DNA of 55,440 bases from DAHVFY01 sp040388665 (GTDB lineage Bacteria; Chlamydiota; Chlamydiia; Chlamydiales; Rhabdochlamydiaceae). The DNA lies in NCBI GenBank assembly GCA_040388665.1, contig JAZKBL010000025.1, positions 1 to 55,440 on the forward strand, given 5' to 3'. This document shows, piece by piece, positions 25,933 through 34,646 of this stretch (position 1 is its first letter; every line of letters starts with the position of its first letter). The translations under genes and the position numbers were made by a program. The notes below the pieces were generated by a model. It did not search any database. It was not told the origin of the DNA and saw nothing but the letters and a program-made list of their open reading frames with translations.

Positions 25933-27015
25933 ATGTCTGATCACGAGTTTGTACATCATCGTATTAGCTTTACATTACAAGAGCTATGCACACTCACTCA
26001 TGCACAATTACATGGCAACCCTGATATACGTATTTATGGCGTAGACGGCCTTGAAACAGCCTCTTCAAAGGAAGCTTCCTTTTTAGCTAATATGCGCTAT
26101 AAAGAACTGCTATTAAAAACGGAAGCCGGAGTCATCTGCATTAGCCCGGATATCCCTCTTGTTGAAGGTAAAAACTTTCTTATCACTGAAAACCCCTCTA
26201 TTGCTTTTCAAAAAATCGCTGAAGCTTTTTTACGCTCCGCAAACCATTTTACAGGCTTCGAAGGTATTCACCCTACAGCTGTCATCCATAGTACAGCTTC
26301 CATTGGCAACCATGTTCAGATAGGCCCTTACGTTGTGATTGATAAAGGAGCTGTGATCGGCGACTATACACAGATCGGACCTTTTGTTTCCATTGGACCT
26401 GGAGTTTCTATCGGCACCCATTGCCAACTCTTTGCCCACTCTACAGTTCGAGAGCGCTGCACCCTAGGACATCGCGTTATTCTACAGCCAGGTACTGTGA
26501 TCGGTTCATGCGGTTTCGGCTATGTCACAGATCATAAAGGATGCCATACAAAGTTAGAGCAGCTTGGAACCGTTACCATTGAAGATGATGTTGAGATCGG
26601 TGCTAATACAACAATTGATAGAGCACGCTTCAAAGAAACACGCATTGGAAAAGGAACGAAAATCGACAATCTTGTTCAAATCGGTCATAATGTCTCTCTT
26701 GGCGACCATAACATCATCGTCTCACAAACAGGAATTGCAGGGTCCTCAAAAACAGGACGCAATGTGATCATGGGAGGGCAAGCTGGCGTTGTTGGGCACG
26801 TTGAAATCGCAGACTTTGTCATGATTGCAACCCGCGGCGGCGTCAGTAAATCAATCACGAAAGCTGGAAAATATGCAGGCGGCCCCGTCGTCTCCCTCTT
26901 AGATCACAACAAACAGCAAGTCCACTCACGTAAACTTCCTGAGTACGTCAAAAAAATCGAAAATCTCGAAAAACGGCTTGCTGCACTTGAAAGTTCAGTC
27001 TTAATCGGCTCTTAG
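25933..27015 (+). CDS. lpxD: UDP-3-O-acylglucosamine N-acyltransferase
   Basis: LpxD adds the N-linked acyl chain in lipid A synthesis, using acyl-ACP. After an N-terminal uridine-binding domain (about 1-105) comes a left-handed beta-helix of hexapeptide repeats (IGNHVQIGPYVVIDKGAVIGDY and onward). The expected catalytic His lies in the QIGHNVSLG region. A C-terminal helical extension ends the 360 residues. A GGTTG-type ribosome site precedes the ATG. It is the last gene of bamA-skp-lpxD. Confidence 0.96.
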   Translation: MSDHEFVHHRISFTLQELCTLTHAQLHGNPDIRIYGVDGLETASSKEASFLANMRYKELLLKTEAGVICISPDIPLVEGKNFLITENPSIAFQKIAEAFLRSANHFTGFEGIHPTAVIHSTASIGNHVQIGPYVVIDKGAVIGDYTQIGPFVSIGPGVSIGTHCQLFAHSTVRERCTLGHRVILQPGTVIGSCGFGYVTDHKGCHTKLEQLGTVTIEDDVEIGANTTIDRARFKETRIGKGTKIDNLVQIGHNVSLGDHNIIVSQTGIAGSSKTGRNVIMGGQAGVVGHVEIADFVMIATRGGVSKSITKAGKYAGGPVVSLLDHNKQQVHSRKLPEYVKKIENLEKRLAALESSVLIGS

Positions 27016-27077
27016 AGCTCCATTCAAAAATTTCAAGCAACTTGCGAATAAAAAATAATTCTGCCATAGCTTGAACT

Positions 27078-27998
27078 ATGCTACAATATTACCACAAAAC
27101 TGGCAAAGATGAAGATTTTATCCCTCTTAACGAGCCCAAAGAAGGATGCTGGATCCATATAGAGGAAGCGAGCATTGAAGACCTAACGCGATTAAGCACC
27201 ATCATTGACCTTGAATATTCTGACCTACAAGATGCTCTCGATAAATATGAAGTTCCGCGCATTGAGCGTATCCATCACCATATACTGCTCTTTGTTAGAT
27301 GCCCTTCTGAACAAGAAGCGGGTCTTTATACGACAACCCTTACCATTGTCTTAACAACACACTATTTCATCACGATTTCTCCACAAATAAATACTCTTAT
27401 TAAGACCTATCTGCAAAAAAAGACGAAACAATCCACACAGCAACGCCCCACCCTGCTTACTGCCCTTCTTTTTCGCGTAGCACAAGAGTTCACAAGCGAA
27501 ATCAAAAAAGTGCGCTATAACGTTCTTGGTCAAGAAAAAGAGATCATCAAAGTTGATAGCGATGACATCACAACGCTTACAAAATCTGAAGAAATTTTAA
27601 ATCAATATTTCTCATCACTTGCTCCCTTTCGCGCTGTTCTAGAAGAAATCATCACAGGAAAGTTCCATAATTTATATGAAAAAGATCATGATAAAATCAA
27701 CGATCTCTTAAATGCTGTTAAGCAATCAGAAGATCTCTGCTCAATCGTACTGAAAAGCATCCGCAGTTTAAGAGATGCCTATCAAATCATCTTCACAAAC
27801 AACCTACATAAAACAATTAAATTATTAACAGCTCTTACCATCATTTTTAGTATCCCTACAATGATTGCAAGTCTTTATGGAATGAACGTCTCTCTTCCTT
27901 TAGCAAGAAGCTCTCACGCCTTCACATTGATCATGTTGATTATTTTTGGAATATCCATCTTTGGTCTCTGGATCTTCAAGAAAAAACGCTGGCTTTAG
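27078..27998 (+). CDS. corA: CorA-type magnesium/divalent cation transporter
   Basis: A pentameric channel-like Mg2+ transporter subunit. The 306 residues comprise a cytoplasmic funnel (about 1-245) with a long stalk helix, then two membrane helices near the C-terminus. The YGMN motif of the selectivity filter follows the first of these, and the chain ends in a Lys/Arg-rich tail. Length is normal. It stands 60 bp after lpxD with its own start; whether it belongs to that transcript is unclear. Confidence 0.92.
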   Translation: MLQYYHKTGKDEDFIPLNEPKEGCWIHIEEASIEDLTRLSTIIDLEYSDLQDALDKYEVPRIERIHHHILLFVRCPSEQEAGLYTTTLTIVLTTHYFITISPQINTLIKTYLQKKTKQSTQQRPTLLTALLFRVAQEFTSEIKKVRYNVLGQEKEIIKVDSDDITTLTKSEEILNQYFSSLAPFRAVLEEIITGKFHNLYEKDHDKINDLLNAVKQSEDLCSIVLKSIRSLRDAYQIIFTNNLHKTIKLLTALTIIFSIPTMIASLYGMNVSLPLARSSHAFTLIMLIIFGISIFGLWIFKKKRWL

Positions 27999-28103
27999 AT
28001 CAAGTCTTCTCGTAAAAAGAGAGATACCCTAAAAAGCGACTTAACCCCCAAATAATTTCTCCAAAAGCTAGTAACCTGAGTTTTGGGTTCAGTTCATAGA
28101 GCA

Positions 28104-28880
28104 TTATTTTTCTACACTATTTATTGCATGTTCTATTAGTTTTTGCCTTGTTTCACCAACCGTATCTTGTATTTTATAACGATATAAAACACCTGTATCG
28201 ATAACTTTTTTTATCGCCGGAAAAACCGAGGTATTTTCAGGATTTACTCCTTCCTCAAAAATAAGCTGTGCAAAATTACCTGAACGTCCATTTTGTACGT
28301 AATACACAGATTCTTGGCTTTTAAGCGCAATTCTTAAAAAATACATTTTATTTTTATGTCCATCGTCTAATCTATTTTCAAAAAAATAAGTACTACTATT
28401 AATAGTAATAGTTTTCCAAGGAAACGGAAAAGGACCAGTGCAAGAAACCTTTGTTGATTCTGAAGACGGCATTTGCGGTTCTACTTTTAAAGGTATTCGC
28501 GGCTCTACTTTTAACGGCATTCGCGGTTCTGCTTTTACAGGTATTTGTGGTTCTGCTTTTACAATTTTTTCTTTAGGAACCTCTACTTTATCTGTTTTAT
28601 TAGATTTGAAGCTTGTTTTAGAAAATTTAGATGATCCTGAACGTCCAGAGGAGCTTGTTTTCTTCGGTTTTCGAATATGCTCAATGTGCTTCGTTTTCAA
28701 AGGCGAGGGGGTTTTAGCAAAGCAAAAAAAATAATTTCCAATAGCTTTAAGAATACTTTTTAACTTTTCAAAAAAAGAAGGAGAGAGTTCTTTAAGAGCT
28801 GCTTTTTTTGGTTTATGTTTGCCATGCAATTCTATTGAAAATAATTCATTATTACATTTTTCAACACACGATAAATTCAT
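28104..28880 (-). CDS. unknown protein with 8-residue Pro/Glu repeats
   Basis: No family is recognised. The start is ATG 28878-28880, preceded by GAGGTG, giving about 258 residues. There is a short hydrophobic stretch near residues 45-58 (IGNYFFCFA). A Ser/Lys-rich region follows, then four tandem copies of an 8-residue unit of the form VKAEPQIP/LKVEPRIP at about residues 108-140, and a C-terminal globular domain. The repeats suggest a flexible spacer. A secreted effector is possible, but no signal peptide is visible. Confidence 0.65.
   Translation of the reverse strand: MNLSCVEKCNNELFSIELHGKHKPKKAALKELSPSFFEKLKSILKAIGNYFFCFAKTPSPLKTKHIEHIRKPKKTSSSGRSGSSKFSKTSFKSNKTDKVEVPKEKIVKAEPQIPVKAEPRMPLKVEPRIPLKVEPQMPSSESTKVSCTGPFPFPWKTITINSSTYFFENRLDDGHKNKMYFLRIALKSQESVYYVQNGRSGNFAQLIFEEGVNPENTSVFPAIKKVIDTGVLYRYKIQDTVGETRQKLIEHAINSVEK
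28468..28563. repeat. four tandem 24-bp repeats inside a CDS
   Basis: Four consecutive 24-base units of the type GGTATTCGCGGTTCTGCTTTTAC, differing at a few positions, encode the 8-residue repeats of the minus-strand gene. Being a multiple of three, copy-number change keeps the frame, so length polymorphism between strains is expected. Confidence 0.85.
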
Positions 28881-29026
28881 AATCACCTCATGATTTTATA
28901 AAAAGAATAACATGATACACTATTTAACATCAACAAAAGCATTTAATATATTTTTATTACAGACTGGAACCCAAATTACGTAAAGGCATGCGCAACAATT
29001 AAAAAAACGCGTTAACCAAATTCGCA

Positions 29027-30334
29027 CTAGACAATCAAAGAAGCGGGACTTTCTAAGTACTTCTGTACCGATTTCATGAACTTTGCAGCATCAGCACCAT
29101 CGATCACACGGTGATCCGCCGAGAGCGTCATATTCATCGTTTTACCAGCAATGACCTGCCCCTTCTTTACAATAGGCCGGTCTTCAATACCACCAACAGA
29201 AAGAATAGCCGCTTGCGGAGGATTAATAATCCCCATGAAATTGGTCACACCAAACATCCCAAGATTAGAAATTGTGAAAGATCCTCCCACATATTCTTCT
29301 CTTGCAAGTTTCCCCTCTTTTGCACGTTTTGCAAGATCACGTACTTCAACAGAAATCTGACCAAGGTTTTTGTAATCCGCATGACGCACAATCGGTGTGA
29401 TGAGCCCTGACTCTAAACTCACTGCAATTGCGATATCAATTGTTTTGAAACGAATAAGATTTGACTGCACAGAGTTGAACCCTGAGTTCACATTTGGGTG
29501 TTCTTTAAGGGCCAATGCTACAGCTCTCACAATGAAATCATTAAATGAAACTTTAACACCGCTATTAGACAACTGTTCTCTAATGTCTACCAAGGCATCC
29601 GCATGGATTTCTTGTGTGACATAAAAATGAGGAATAAATGTTTTTGACTCTTGAAGCCTTTGCCCGATGACTTTACGCATCGGCGTTAGAGCTTCTTCGA
29701 CATATGTTCCAGGAGGTATTGAAGGAGCTTCTGATTTACCAAAAGCAACAGAGCCTTTCGGCTGAGCCATAGGAAGATCTCTACTTGACACCCTACCATA
29801 AGGACCACTCCCCTTCACCGTAGAGAGATCGACACCTTTTTCCTTAGCAAGCTTGCGCGCAAGAGGCGTAGAGCGTACCCTTCCTTGGATAACAGCATCT
29901 GGGAACTCGAAAGTATAATGCGTTAAAGCGGGTTCTGGCACGAACGCGGGCGGCTGCAGCCCCCCACCTTGGATAGGTTTTGGCGCGGGTGAAGGTTGAG
30001 AAGAGGATTCAGAAGCAACAGGCTCTGCAGCAGCTGGTTTTTCTGCACTTTTTGCAGCAACACCTTCTGGTTTATAGCCTTCAATGCTCTCATCTGCTTT
30101 CTCAGTAAAAATAGCAATAGCTTGATTTACCCTGGCTTCTCCACCTTCTTGAATTAAAATTTTTCTTATATATCCAGAGTCTAAAGCGCTATGCTCGACT
30201 GTCGCTTTATCGGTCGCCACCTCCAAAAGGACATCACCTTCTTTGACAAAGTCCCCCTCTTTTTTCCGCCATTTTGTGATGGTCCCCTCTTCCATGGTAG
30301 GAGAGAGTTTTGGCATAGTCAGAGTGAAGGGCAT
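29027..30334 (-). CDS. pdhC: pyruvate dehydrogenase E2, dihydrolipoamide acetyltransferase
   Basis: E2 forms the core of the pyruvate dehydrogenase complex and moves acetyl groups to CoA. An N-terminal lipoyl domain carries the lipoylated Lys in EVATDKATVEH (residue about 44). An Ala/Pro-rich linker leads to a peripheral-subunit binding domain (about 155-190, RSTPLARKLAKEKGVD). The catalytic domain ends with the active-site motif ADHRVIDGADAAKF. 435 residues, normal. It lies 5 bp after pdhB. Confidence 0.96.
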   Translation of the reverse strand: MPFTLTMPKLSPTMEEGTITKWRKKEGDFVKEGDVLLEVATDKATVEHSALDSGYIRKILIQEGGEARVNQAIAIFTEKADESIEGYKPEGVAAKSAEKPAAAEPVASESSSQPSPAPKPIQGGGLQPPAFVPEPALTHYTFEFPDAVIQGRVRSTPLARKLAKEKGVDLSTVKGSGPYGRVSSRDLPMAQPKGSVAFGKSEAPSIPPGTYVEEALTPMRKVIGQRLQESKTFIPHFYVTQEIHADALVDIREQLSNSGVKVSFNDFIVRAVALALKEHPNVNSGFNSVQSNLIRFKTIDIAIAVSLESGLITPIVRHADYKNLGQISVEVRDLAKRAKEGKLAREEYVGGSFTISNLGMFGVTNFMGIINPPQAAILSVGGIEDRPIVKKGQVIAGKTMNMTLSADHRVIDGADAAKFMKSVQKYLESPASLIV

Positions 30335-30339
30335 AACAA

Positions 30340-31320
30340 TTACCTCATTACTTTTTCGATTGCTTCGATAATTTTTGCCTTGCTGGGCATCGTTTCCCTC
30401 TCCATCGATTTGGAATAAGGCATCGGGGTTTCCATTTGCGTGATGCGCACAATCTGCGCATCTAATTCATCAAAACAATGTTCCATGATTTGAAAACCAA
30501 CTTCTGCACAAATCCCTCCAAAGCTATGCCCTTCTTCAACAAGAACACAACGGTGAGTTTTCTTTACAGATGCAACAATCGTCGCAATATCCAAGGGTTT
30601 TATCGTGCGCAGGTCAATCAACTCAACACGTATTCCCTTTTTTGCAAGTTCTAGAGCTGCTTCCCTACAAAAAACCATCATCCGGCTATAAGAAATAAGC
30701 GTTACATGAGTACCCTCAAGAACTACTTTCGCTTTCCCTATCGGGACAAGATATTCTTCCTTTGGAATTTCCATCTTATCGCCATACTGAAGCTCATTCT
30801 CAAGGAATAATACAGGATTATTATTGCGGATTGCCGACTTTAAAAGCCCTTTCGCATCATAAGGATTACTAGGAGCTATGATGATAAGCCCTGGAAGGTT
30901 TCCATAAATGGCTTCTACGCAATGAGAATGCTGAGATGACACTTGAGCTGCAGCGCCATTTGGCCCACGAAAAACAATAGGCACTGAAAAGCGGTTACCC
31001 GACATGTAGTACATCTTAATCGCATTGGAAATGATCTGATCGCACCCAACAAAGGAAAAGTTAAAGCTCATGAACTCTACAACAGGACGAAGGCCTGTCA
31101 TCGCAGCGCCGATTGCAAGTCCTGCAAACCCAAGCTCAGCAATAGGGGTATCTACGACACGTTCAGGACCCCATTTATCGAGCATTCCTTTCGTAACCTT
31201 ATAAGCGCCATTATACTCTGCAACTTCCTCTCCCATAATCAATACATTAGGATCGCGGGACATCTCTTCATCCATCGCTTGCCTGAGCGCTTCGCGCATT
31301 TCAACTAGTTGCAAAGACAT
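30340..31320 (-). CDS. pdhB: pyruvate dehydrogenase E1 beta subunit
   Basis: The beta subunit of the thiamine-diphosphate E1 that decarboxylates pyruvate. The 326 residues show the E1-beta hallmarks: LIMGEEVAEYNGAYKVTKG, DTPIAELGFAGLAIGAA and the C-terminal transketolase domain around LIDLRTIKPLD. It lies between pdhA (11 bp upstream) and pdhC, as in CT246. Confidence 0.96.
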   Translation of the reverse strand: MSLQLVEMREALRQAMDEEMSRDPNVLIMGEEVAEYNGAYKVTKGMLDKWGPERVVDTPIAELGFAGLAIGAAMTGLRPVVEFMSFNFSFVGCDQIISNAIKMYYMSGNRFSVPIVFRGPNGAAAQVSSQHSHCVEAIYGNLPGLIIIAPSNPYDAKGLLKSAIRNNNPVLFLENELQYGDKMEIPKEEYLVPIGKAKVVLEGTHVTLISYSRMMVFCREAALELAKKGIRVELIDLRTIKPLDIATIVASVKKTHRCVLVEEGHSFGGICAEVGFQIMEHCFDELDAQIVRITQMETPMPYSKSMERETMPSKAKIIEAIEKVMR

Positions 31321-31331
31321 CTTTTACTCCG

Positions 31332-32351
31332 TTATGGGGCGAATACATCTTCTCCAAGCGTGATCGGATCTGGCCAAGGACTGCTTTCTGCAAATTTTAA
31401 TGCAGCAACAGCAATCTCTTTTTGTTCCTTATCAAGAGTGTGGTATTCTTCTTCTGTCATTATTTTGTGAGCATTTAGCGTTTTAAGCATAATCGTAAGA
31501 GGATCTCGCTCCATACATTTTTGCAAGGATTCTTTAGGGCGGTAAAGCGCTGGGTCTGAAATTGAGTGCCCGCGGAAACGCTCTGTGACACATTCGATGA
31601 GCACAGGCTTTGATGTTGCGATTACCTCATCAAATGCTGCTTTAAAACCTGCGTAGCAATTAAAAAAGTCCATCCCATCCAAGGTATAACTTTTCATCCC
31701 ATAACTTGCGGCCTGTAGCTGTCCGATAGGTTCTGCTGCAATAGCACGCGTTACAGCGGTGCCCATACCCCATCGATTATTCTCTATGACATAAATGCAA
31801 GGAAGATCCCAAAGAGAGGCTATATTGAGCGATTCATGAAAAGCACCTTGAGCTACAGCTCCATCACCAAAAAAACAAACCGCCACTTTTTTTTGCTTTT
31901 TATATTTATTAGTAAAAGCAGCGCCCGTTGCAATAGGGATCTGTCCACCAACAATACCAAAACCTCCAAGAAGATGCTTTGTAAAGAAGTGCATTGATCC
32001 GCCCCTTCCTCCCGCATTTCCTGTAGCTTTTCCAAAAAGTTCAGCCATGAGTTCATCAGGTGTCGCCCCCAAAAGAAGAGCTAATGCATGACAGCGATAA
32101 GAAGTGATCCACCACTGATCTATCCCCATGGTGGCAACAGCTGCTGTTTGGATTGCTTCTTGGCCCATATAAGAATGAAAAAAACCGCCAACATTTCCTT
32201 GCAAGTAAGCAGACTCTGCCCTAATCTCAAAATTTCTAATGAGAAGCATCTGTCTTAAATACTCAAGTAATGCCGGCTTGCCAAGTGTCTTGATTAACTT
32301 GTCAGTATCATTTGTAAAATAATCGTATTTCACAGAATCCTTATTTCTCAT
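31332..32351 (-). CDS. pdhA: pyruvate dehydrogenase E1 alpha subunit
   Basis: The alpha subunit binds thiamine diphosphate through GDGAVAQGAFHESLN...NN (about residues 155-190), which is clearly present. The phosphorylation-loop-like segment RFRGHSISDPALYR is also present. 339 residues. First gene of the pdhABC run. In C. trachomatis the same genes (CT245-247) follow lpxD; here they are inverted and separated from it by corA and the repeat protein. Confidence 0.96.
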   Translation of the reverse strand: MRNKDSVKYDYFTNDTDKLIKTLGKPALLEYLRQMLLIRNFEIRAESAYLQGNVGGFFHSYMGQEAIQTAAVATMGIDQWWITSYRCHALALLLGATPDELMAELFGKATGNAGGRGGSMHFFTKHLLGGFGIVGGQIPIATGAAFTNKYKKQKKVAVCFFGDGAVAQGAFHESLNIASLWDLPCIYVIENNRWGMGTAVTRAIAAEPIGQLQAASYGMKSYTLDGMDFFNCYAGFKAAFDEVIATSKPVLIECVTERFRGHSISDPALYRPKESLQKCMERDPLTIMLKTLNAHKIMTEEEYHTLDKEQKEIAVAALKFAESSPWPDPITLGEDVFAP

Positions 32352-32439
32352 CAGACAGCCCTGTGCATCGTTTCATTATTCTCACCTCAACCTAAAGGAA
32401 TGGTAGAAATCGGTCAATAGACCTCTTGTATCGTCTGTT

Positions 32440-32598
32440 TTAATACCCAGCTCCTGGAAATCCCGCAACTTTTTGAGAATCTTGAATAAGAAGAGGATTA
32501 TTTGTCACAGGGACAGTCCTTAAATTATCATCAGAATGTGCTTGATAACAACCACTTAAAGAAGCCACACAAAGAAAGGCAAGCAAGCAAAGGCGCAT
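32440..32598 (-). CDS. small lipoprotein
   Basis: A 52-residue precursor starting MRLCLLAFLCVASLSGC. The lipobox LSGC predicts lipidation of Cys 17 by Lgt, leaving a mature peptide of about 36 residues. The frame opens further upstream (32667), but ATG 32596-32598 has AGGAG at the proper distance and starts the signal peptide, so I use it. Function unknown; it is monocistronic on the minus strand upstream of pdhA. Confidence 0.7.
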   Translation of the reverse strand: MRLCLLAFLCVASLSGCYQAHSDDNLRTVPVTNNPLLIQDSQKVAGFPGAGY

Positions 32599-32688
32599 AT
32601 TTCTCCTGACTGCTAAAAACCAGTAGCATACCTGACTTAAACAAAAAAATGAAAGGAGAAATTGCAAAAGGATCTTAATCTTTTTATA

Positions 32689-32718
32689 TTGAGAAAATCC
32701 ATTAATTTGTTTTATGAT
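32689..32718 (+). promoter_or_regulatory. candidate sigma-66 promoter
   Basis: TTGAGA at 32689-32694 and TATGAT at 32713-32718 are separated by 18 bp, close to the housekeeping consensus. The transcript would start about 15 bases before the AAGGAG of the gene at 32740. Confidence 0.45.
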
Positions 32719-32739
32719 CTATCTTAAAAAGGAGATTTT

Positions 32740-33222
32740 ATGAACACAACTATTATTAAAAAATTAAGCTTATCTGCTATTCTGCTTCAATTTTTAATTC
32801 AACCTGCAACTTATGCCGTTAATGCAGAAAACATTCTTTCTGATAGTCAAAACACAACAACCATCGACGGTGTTGTCGCTCGCAAAGGATCCATTGCTGC
32901 AACGATTGCTAACGTTCGCGCCCTAAATGCTCTCATGCAAGAAGCTCAAGACAGTGAGGCTTTACAAGAAATTCTCTTAGACCAAAGAGCTCTTATTCCG
33001 ACTTTAAAAGTCATTGGCATGTTCGATCTCTTTTCCATAGATGAATGGCTTGACCCTACACATGGAGAAGGCAGAGCTTGGGTAGGAGTACTGTATCTCG
33101 AAGCTTTCCCTGAACAGATGAGCGCATCAATCCAACAACTCTTAAAGCTTCACCAAAACAACTACAGCCGCATCCTTAACGAAGAGATTTCCAAAAATCT
33201 TCTCATGCAAAGCATTAACTAA
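32740..33222 (+). CDS. secreted protein of unknown function
   Basis: A 160-residue precursor with an N-terminal signal peptide (about residues 1-26, ending near TYAVNA). The mature protein is helical with no recognised domain. AAGGAG lies 6-7 bases before the ATG. It is a stand-alone gene with a promoter candidate at 32689 and a strong Rho-independent terminator at 33256. It is probably periplasmic or exported. Confidence 0.7.
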   Translation: MNTTIIKKLSLSAILLQFLIQPATYAVNAENILSDSQNTTTIDGVVARKGSIAATIANVRALNALMQEAQDSEALQEILLDQRALIPTLKVIGMFDLFSIDEWLDPTHGEGRAWVGVLYLEAFPEQMSASIQQLLKLHQNNYSRILNEEISKNLLMQSIN

Positions 33223-33255
33223 AACAAATTCACAGATTAGAAGCCCGTGATTTTC

Positions 33256-33294
33256 GAAACGAAAGGTATCTTTAAATATCTTTCGTTTCTTTTT
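33256..33294 (+). terminator. Rho-independent terminator
   Basis: GAAACGAAAGGTAT pairs with ATATCTTTCGTTTC (14 bp with one G-T) around a 6-base loop, followed by TTTTT. The stem overlaps the last codons of the convergent PLD gene (stop in the loop at 33272). It ends the gene at 32740 and probably works in both directions. Confidence 0.85.
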
Positions 33295-33862
33295 GAGCCT
33301 TTTTCAAATCCAAGTACTCACTATAGGGAATGCAGCTGCTTTTCTTAAGTTTAAAAAAATGTTCCCGATAAGACTCCACGGCTTTTGCATCATCAAGAAC
33401 TACCGCATTTTCAGCATTTGAGCGCGATGCTTCATAAGTAAAATTAAAAGATCCCGTCCACACCTTCGCTTGCCCAAAAACGCAGAACTTATCATGCATT
33501 AAAGGCGTGCGTAGCACCTTCCCCGCATTCGTCTTAACTTCAGGCGGAGAAAAAACGTAAATCGGAATACCAGCTTTCTCAAGGCTTGCTAAGGGAGTCT
33601 TAATTTTTACAGAAAATGCATCCACGATCACTTCCACCTTAACACCTCTTTTTTTAGCAGCAATTAATGCCTTTGCAATCTCTCGATGCGTGAAGCAGTA
33701 AATAGCAGTTTGAATACTCTCTTTCTCCGCATGAATCAAGGAAATCAAACGATCACTCAAATGATCTTGAGGTGAAAAATAGATCTGAGGCGTAGCTCCA
33801 GATACAAAGCTGCTCATCACAAGCAAAAAACTGACAAAAAATGCACGCATTATTTTCCTCAT
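33272..33862 (-). CDS. secreted phospholipase D-like nuclease
   Basis: A 196-residue single-motif PLD family protein, like Nuc-type endonucleases that dimerise to complete the site. A signal peptide covers about residues 1-22. The motif reads HDKFCVFG followed by WTGSFNFT. The His and Lys of HxKx4D are present, but the usual Asp is Gly (alignment by eye). The GSxN part is intact. Substrate could be nucleic acid or phospholipid. PLD-family proteins are prominent in chlamydiae. Confidence 0.88.
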   Translation of the reverse strand: MRKIMRAFFVSFLLVMSSFVSGATPQIYFSPQDHLSDRLISLIHAEKESIQTAIYCFTHREIAKALIAAKKRGVKVEVIVDAFSVKIKTPLASLEKAGIPIYVFSPPEVKTNAGKVLRTPLMHDKFCVFGQAKVWTGSFNFTYEASRSNAENAVVLDDAKAVESYREHFFKLKKSSCIPYSEYLDLKKAQKETKDI

Positions 33863-33915
33863 TCAAAAAATGAAAATAATAGCATTTTATTTAAGAAAAA
33901 GGCAATCTTTTAGAT

Positions 33916-34611
33916 ATGACCAAGCGACCCATCTACTACGATACAGAAACGACCGGAGTTCGTTCTGACAAAGACAAAATCATCGAGATCGCAGCGTTCG
34001 ATCCTGTACAAAATCGCACATTTGTTCATCTTATCAATCCCGAAATGCCGATCCCTCCAGAAGCCACCGCCATCCATAAAATCACAGACGCGATGGTAAA
34101 AGAGGCTCCAACATTTAAAGAAGTTGGCGAAGCATTCATCGAATTTTGTTCCGGAGAAACAGTTCTTATTGCGCACAACAACGACGCATTCGATAAACTC
34201 TTCCTCGAAAACGAGTATAAACGCGCAGGTCTTATCATTCCAAAATGGATCTATATCGACACGTTAAAGTGGGCAAGAAAATACCGCAACGACCTTCCCC
34301 GCCACACACTGCAAACTCTGCGAGAAGTCTATGGCATCCCCGCCAACCAAGCCCACAGAGCGCTTGATGATGTCATCATCTTACATGAAGTATTTTCCCG
34401 TATGATCGACGATCTATCTATGGAAACGGTCCTCGAGCTCTTAAATCAGCCTCAAGGCGCGATCACTCGTATGCCCTTTGGCAAACACCAAGGCAAATCT
34501 CTCGCCGACATCCCCGCAGATTACATCAAATGGCTAGAATCCTCCGGCGCCTTCGACAAACCTGAAAACGGCGAACTCAAAAAAGCCTTCGCCGCCCTCC
34601 CCTCAAAATAA
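33916..34611 (+). CDS. DnaQ-like 3'-5' exonuclease with C-terminal DUF3820-like segment
   Basis: A 231-residue DEDDh exonuclease. ExoI begins YYDTETTG (Asp 9, Glu 11), ExoII lies near HNNDAFDKLFL and ExoIII reads HRALDDV. The C-terminal ~40 residues (MPFGKHQGKSLADIPADYIKWL) are a small added domain found on several bacterial exonucleases. It resembles the proofreading epsilon subunit but could be a repair nuclease. The gene is monocistronic. Confidence 0.9.
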   Translation: MTKRPIYYDTETTGVRSDKDKIIEIAAFDPVQNRTFVHLINPEMPIPPEATAIHKITDAMVKEAPTFKEVGEAFIEFCSGETVLIAHNNDAFDKLFLENEYKRAGLIIPKWIYIDTLKWARKYRNDLPRHTLQTLREVYGIPANQAHRALDDVIILHEVFSRMIDDLSMETVLELLNQPQGAITRMPFGKHQGKSLADIPADYIKWLESSGAFDKPENGELKKAFAALPSK

Positions 34612-34646
34612 TCTCAACTTGTTTTCTCTCTTTTATATGACAATTT

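Noticed and set aside
28468..28563. CRISPR-like repeat array
   Set aside because: The units are contiguous with no spacers and encode an in-frame peptide repeat; no cas gene is present.
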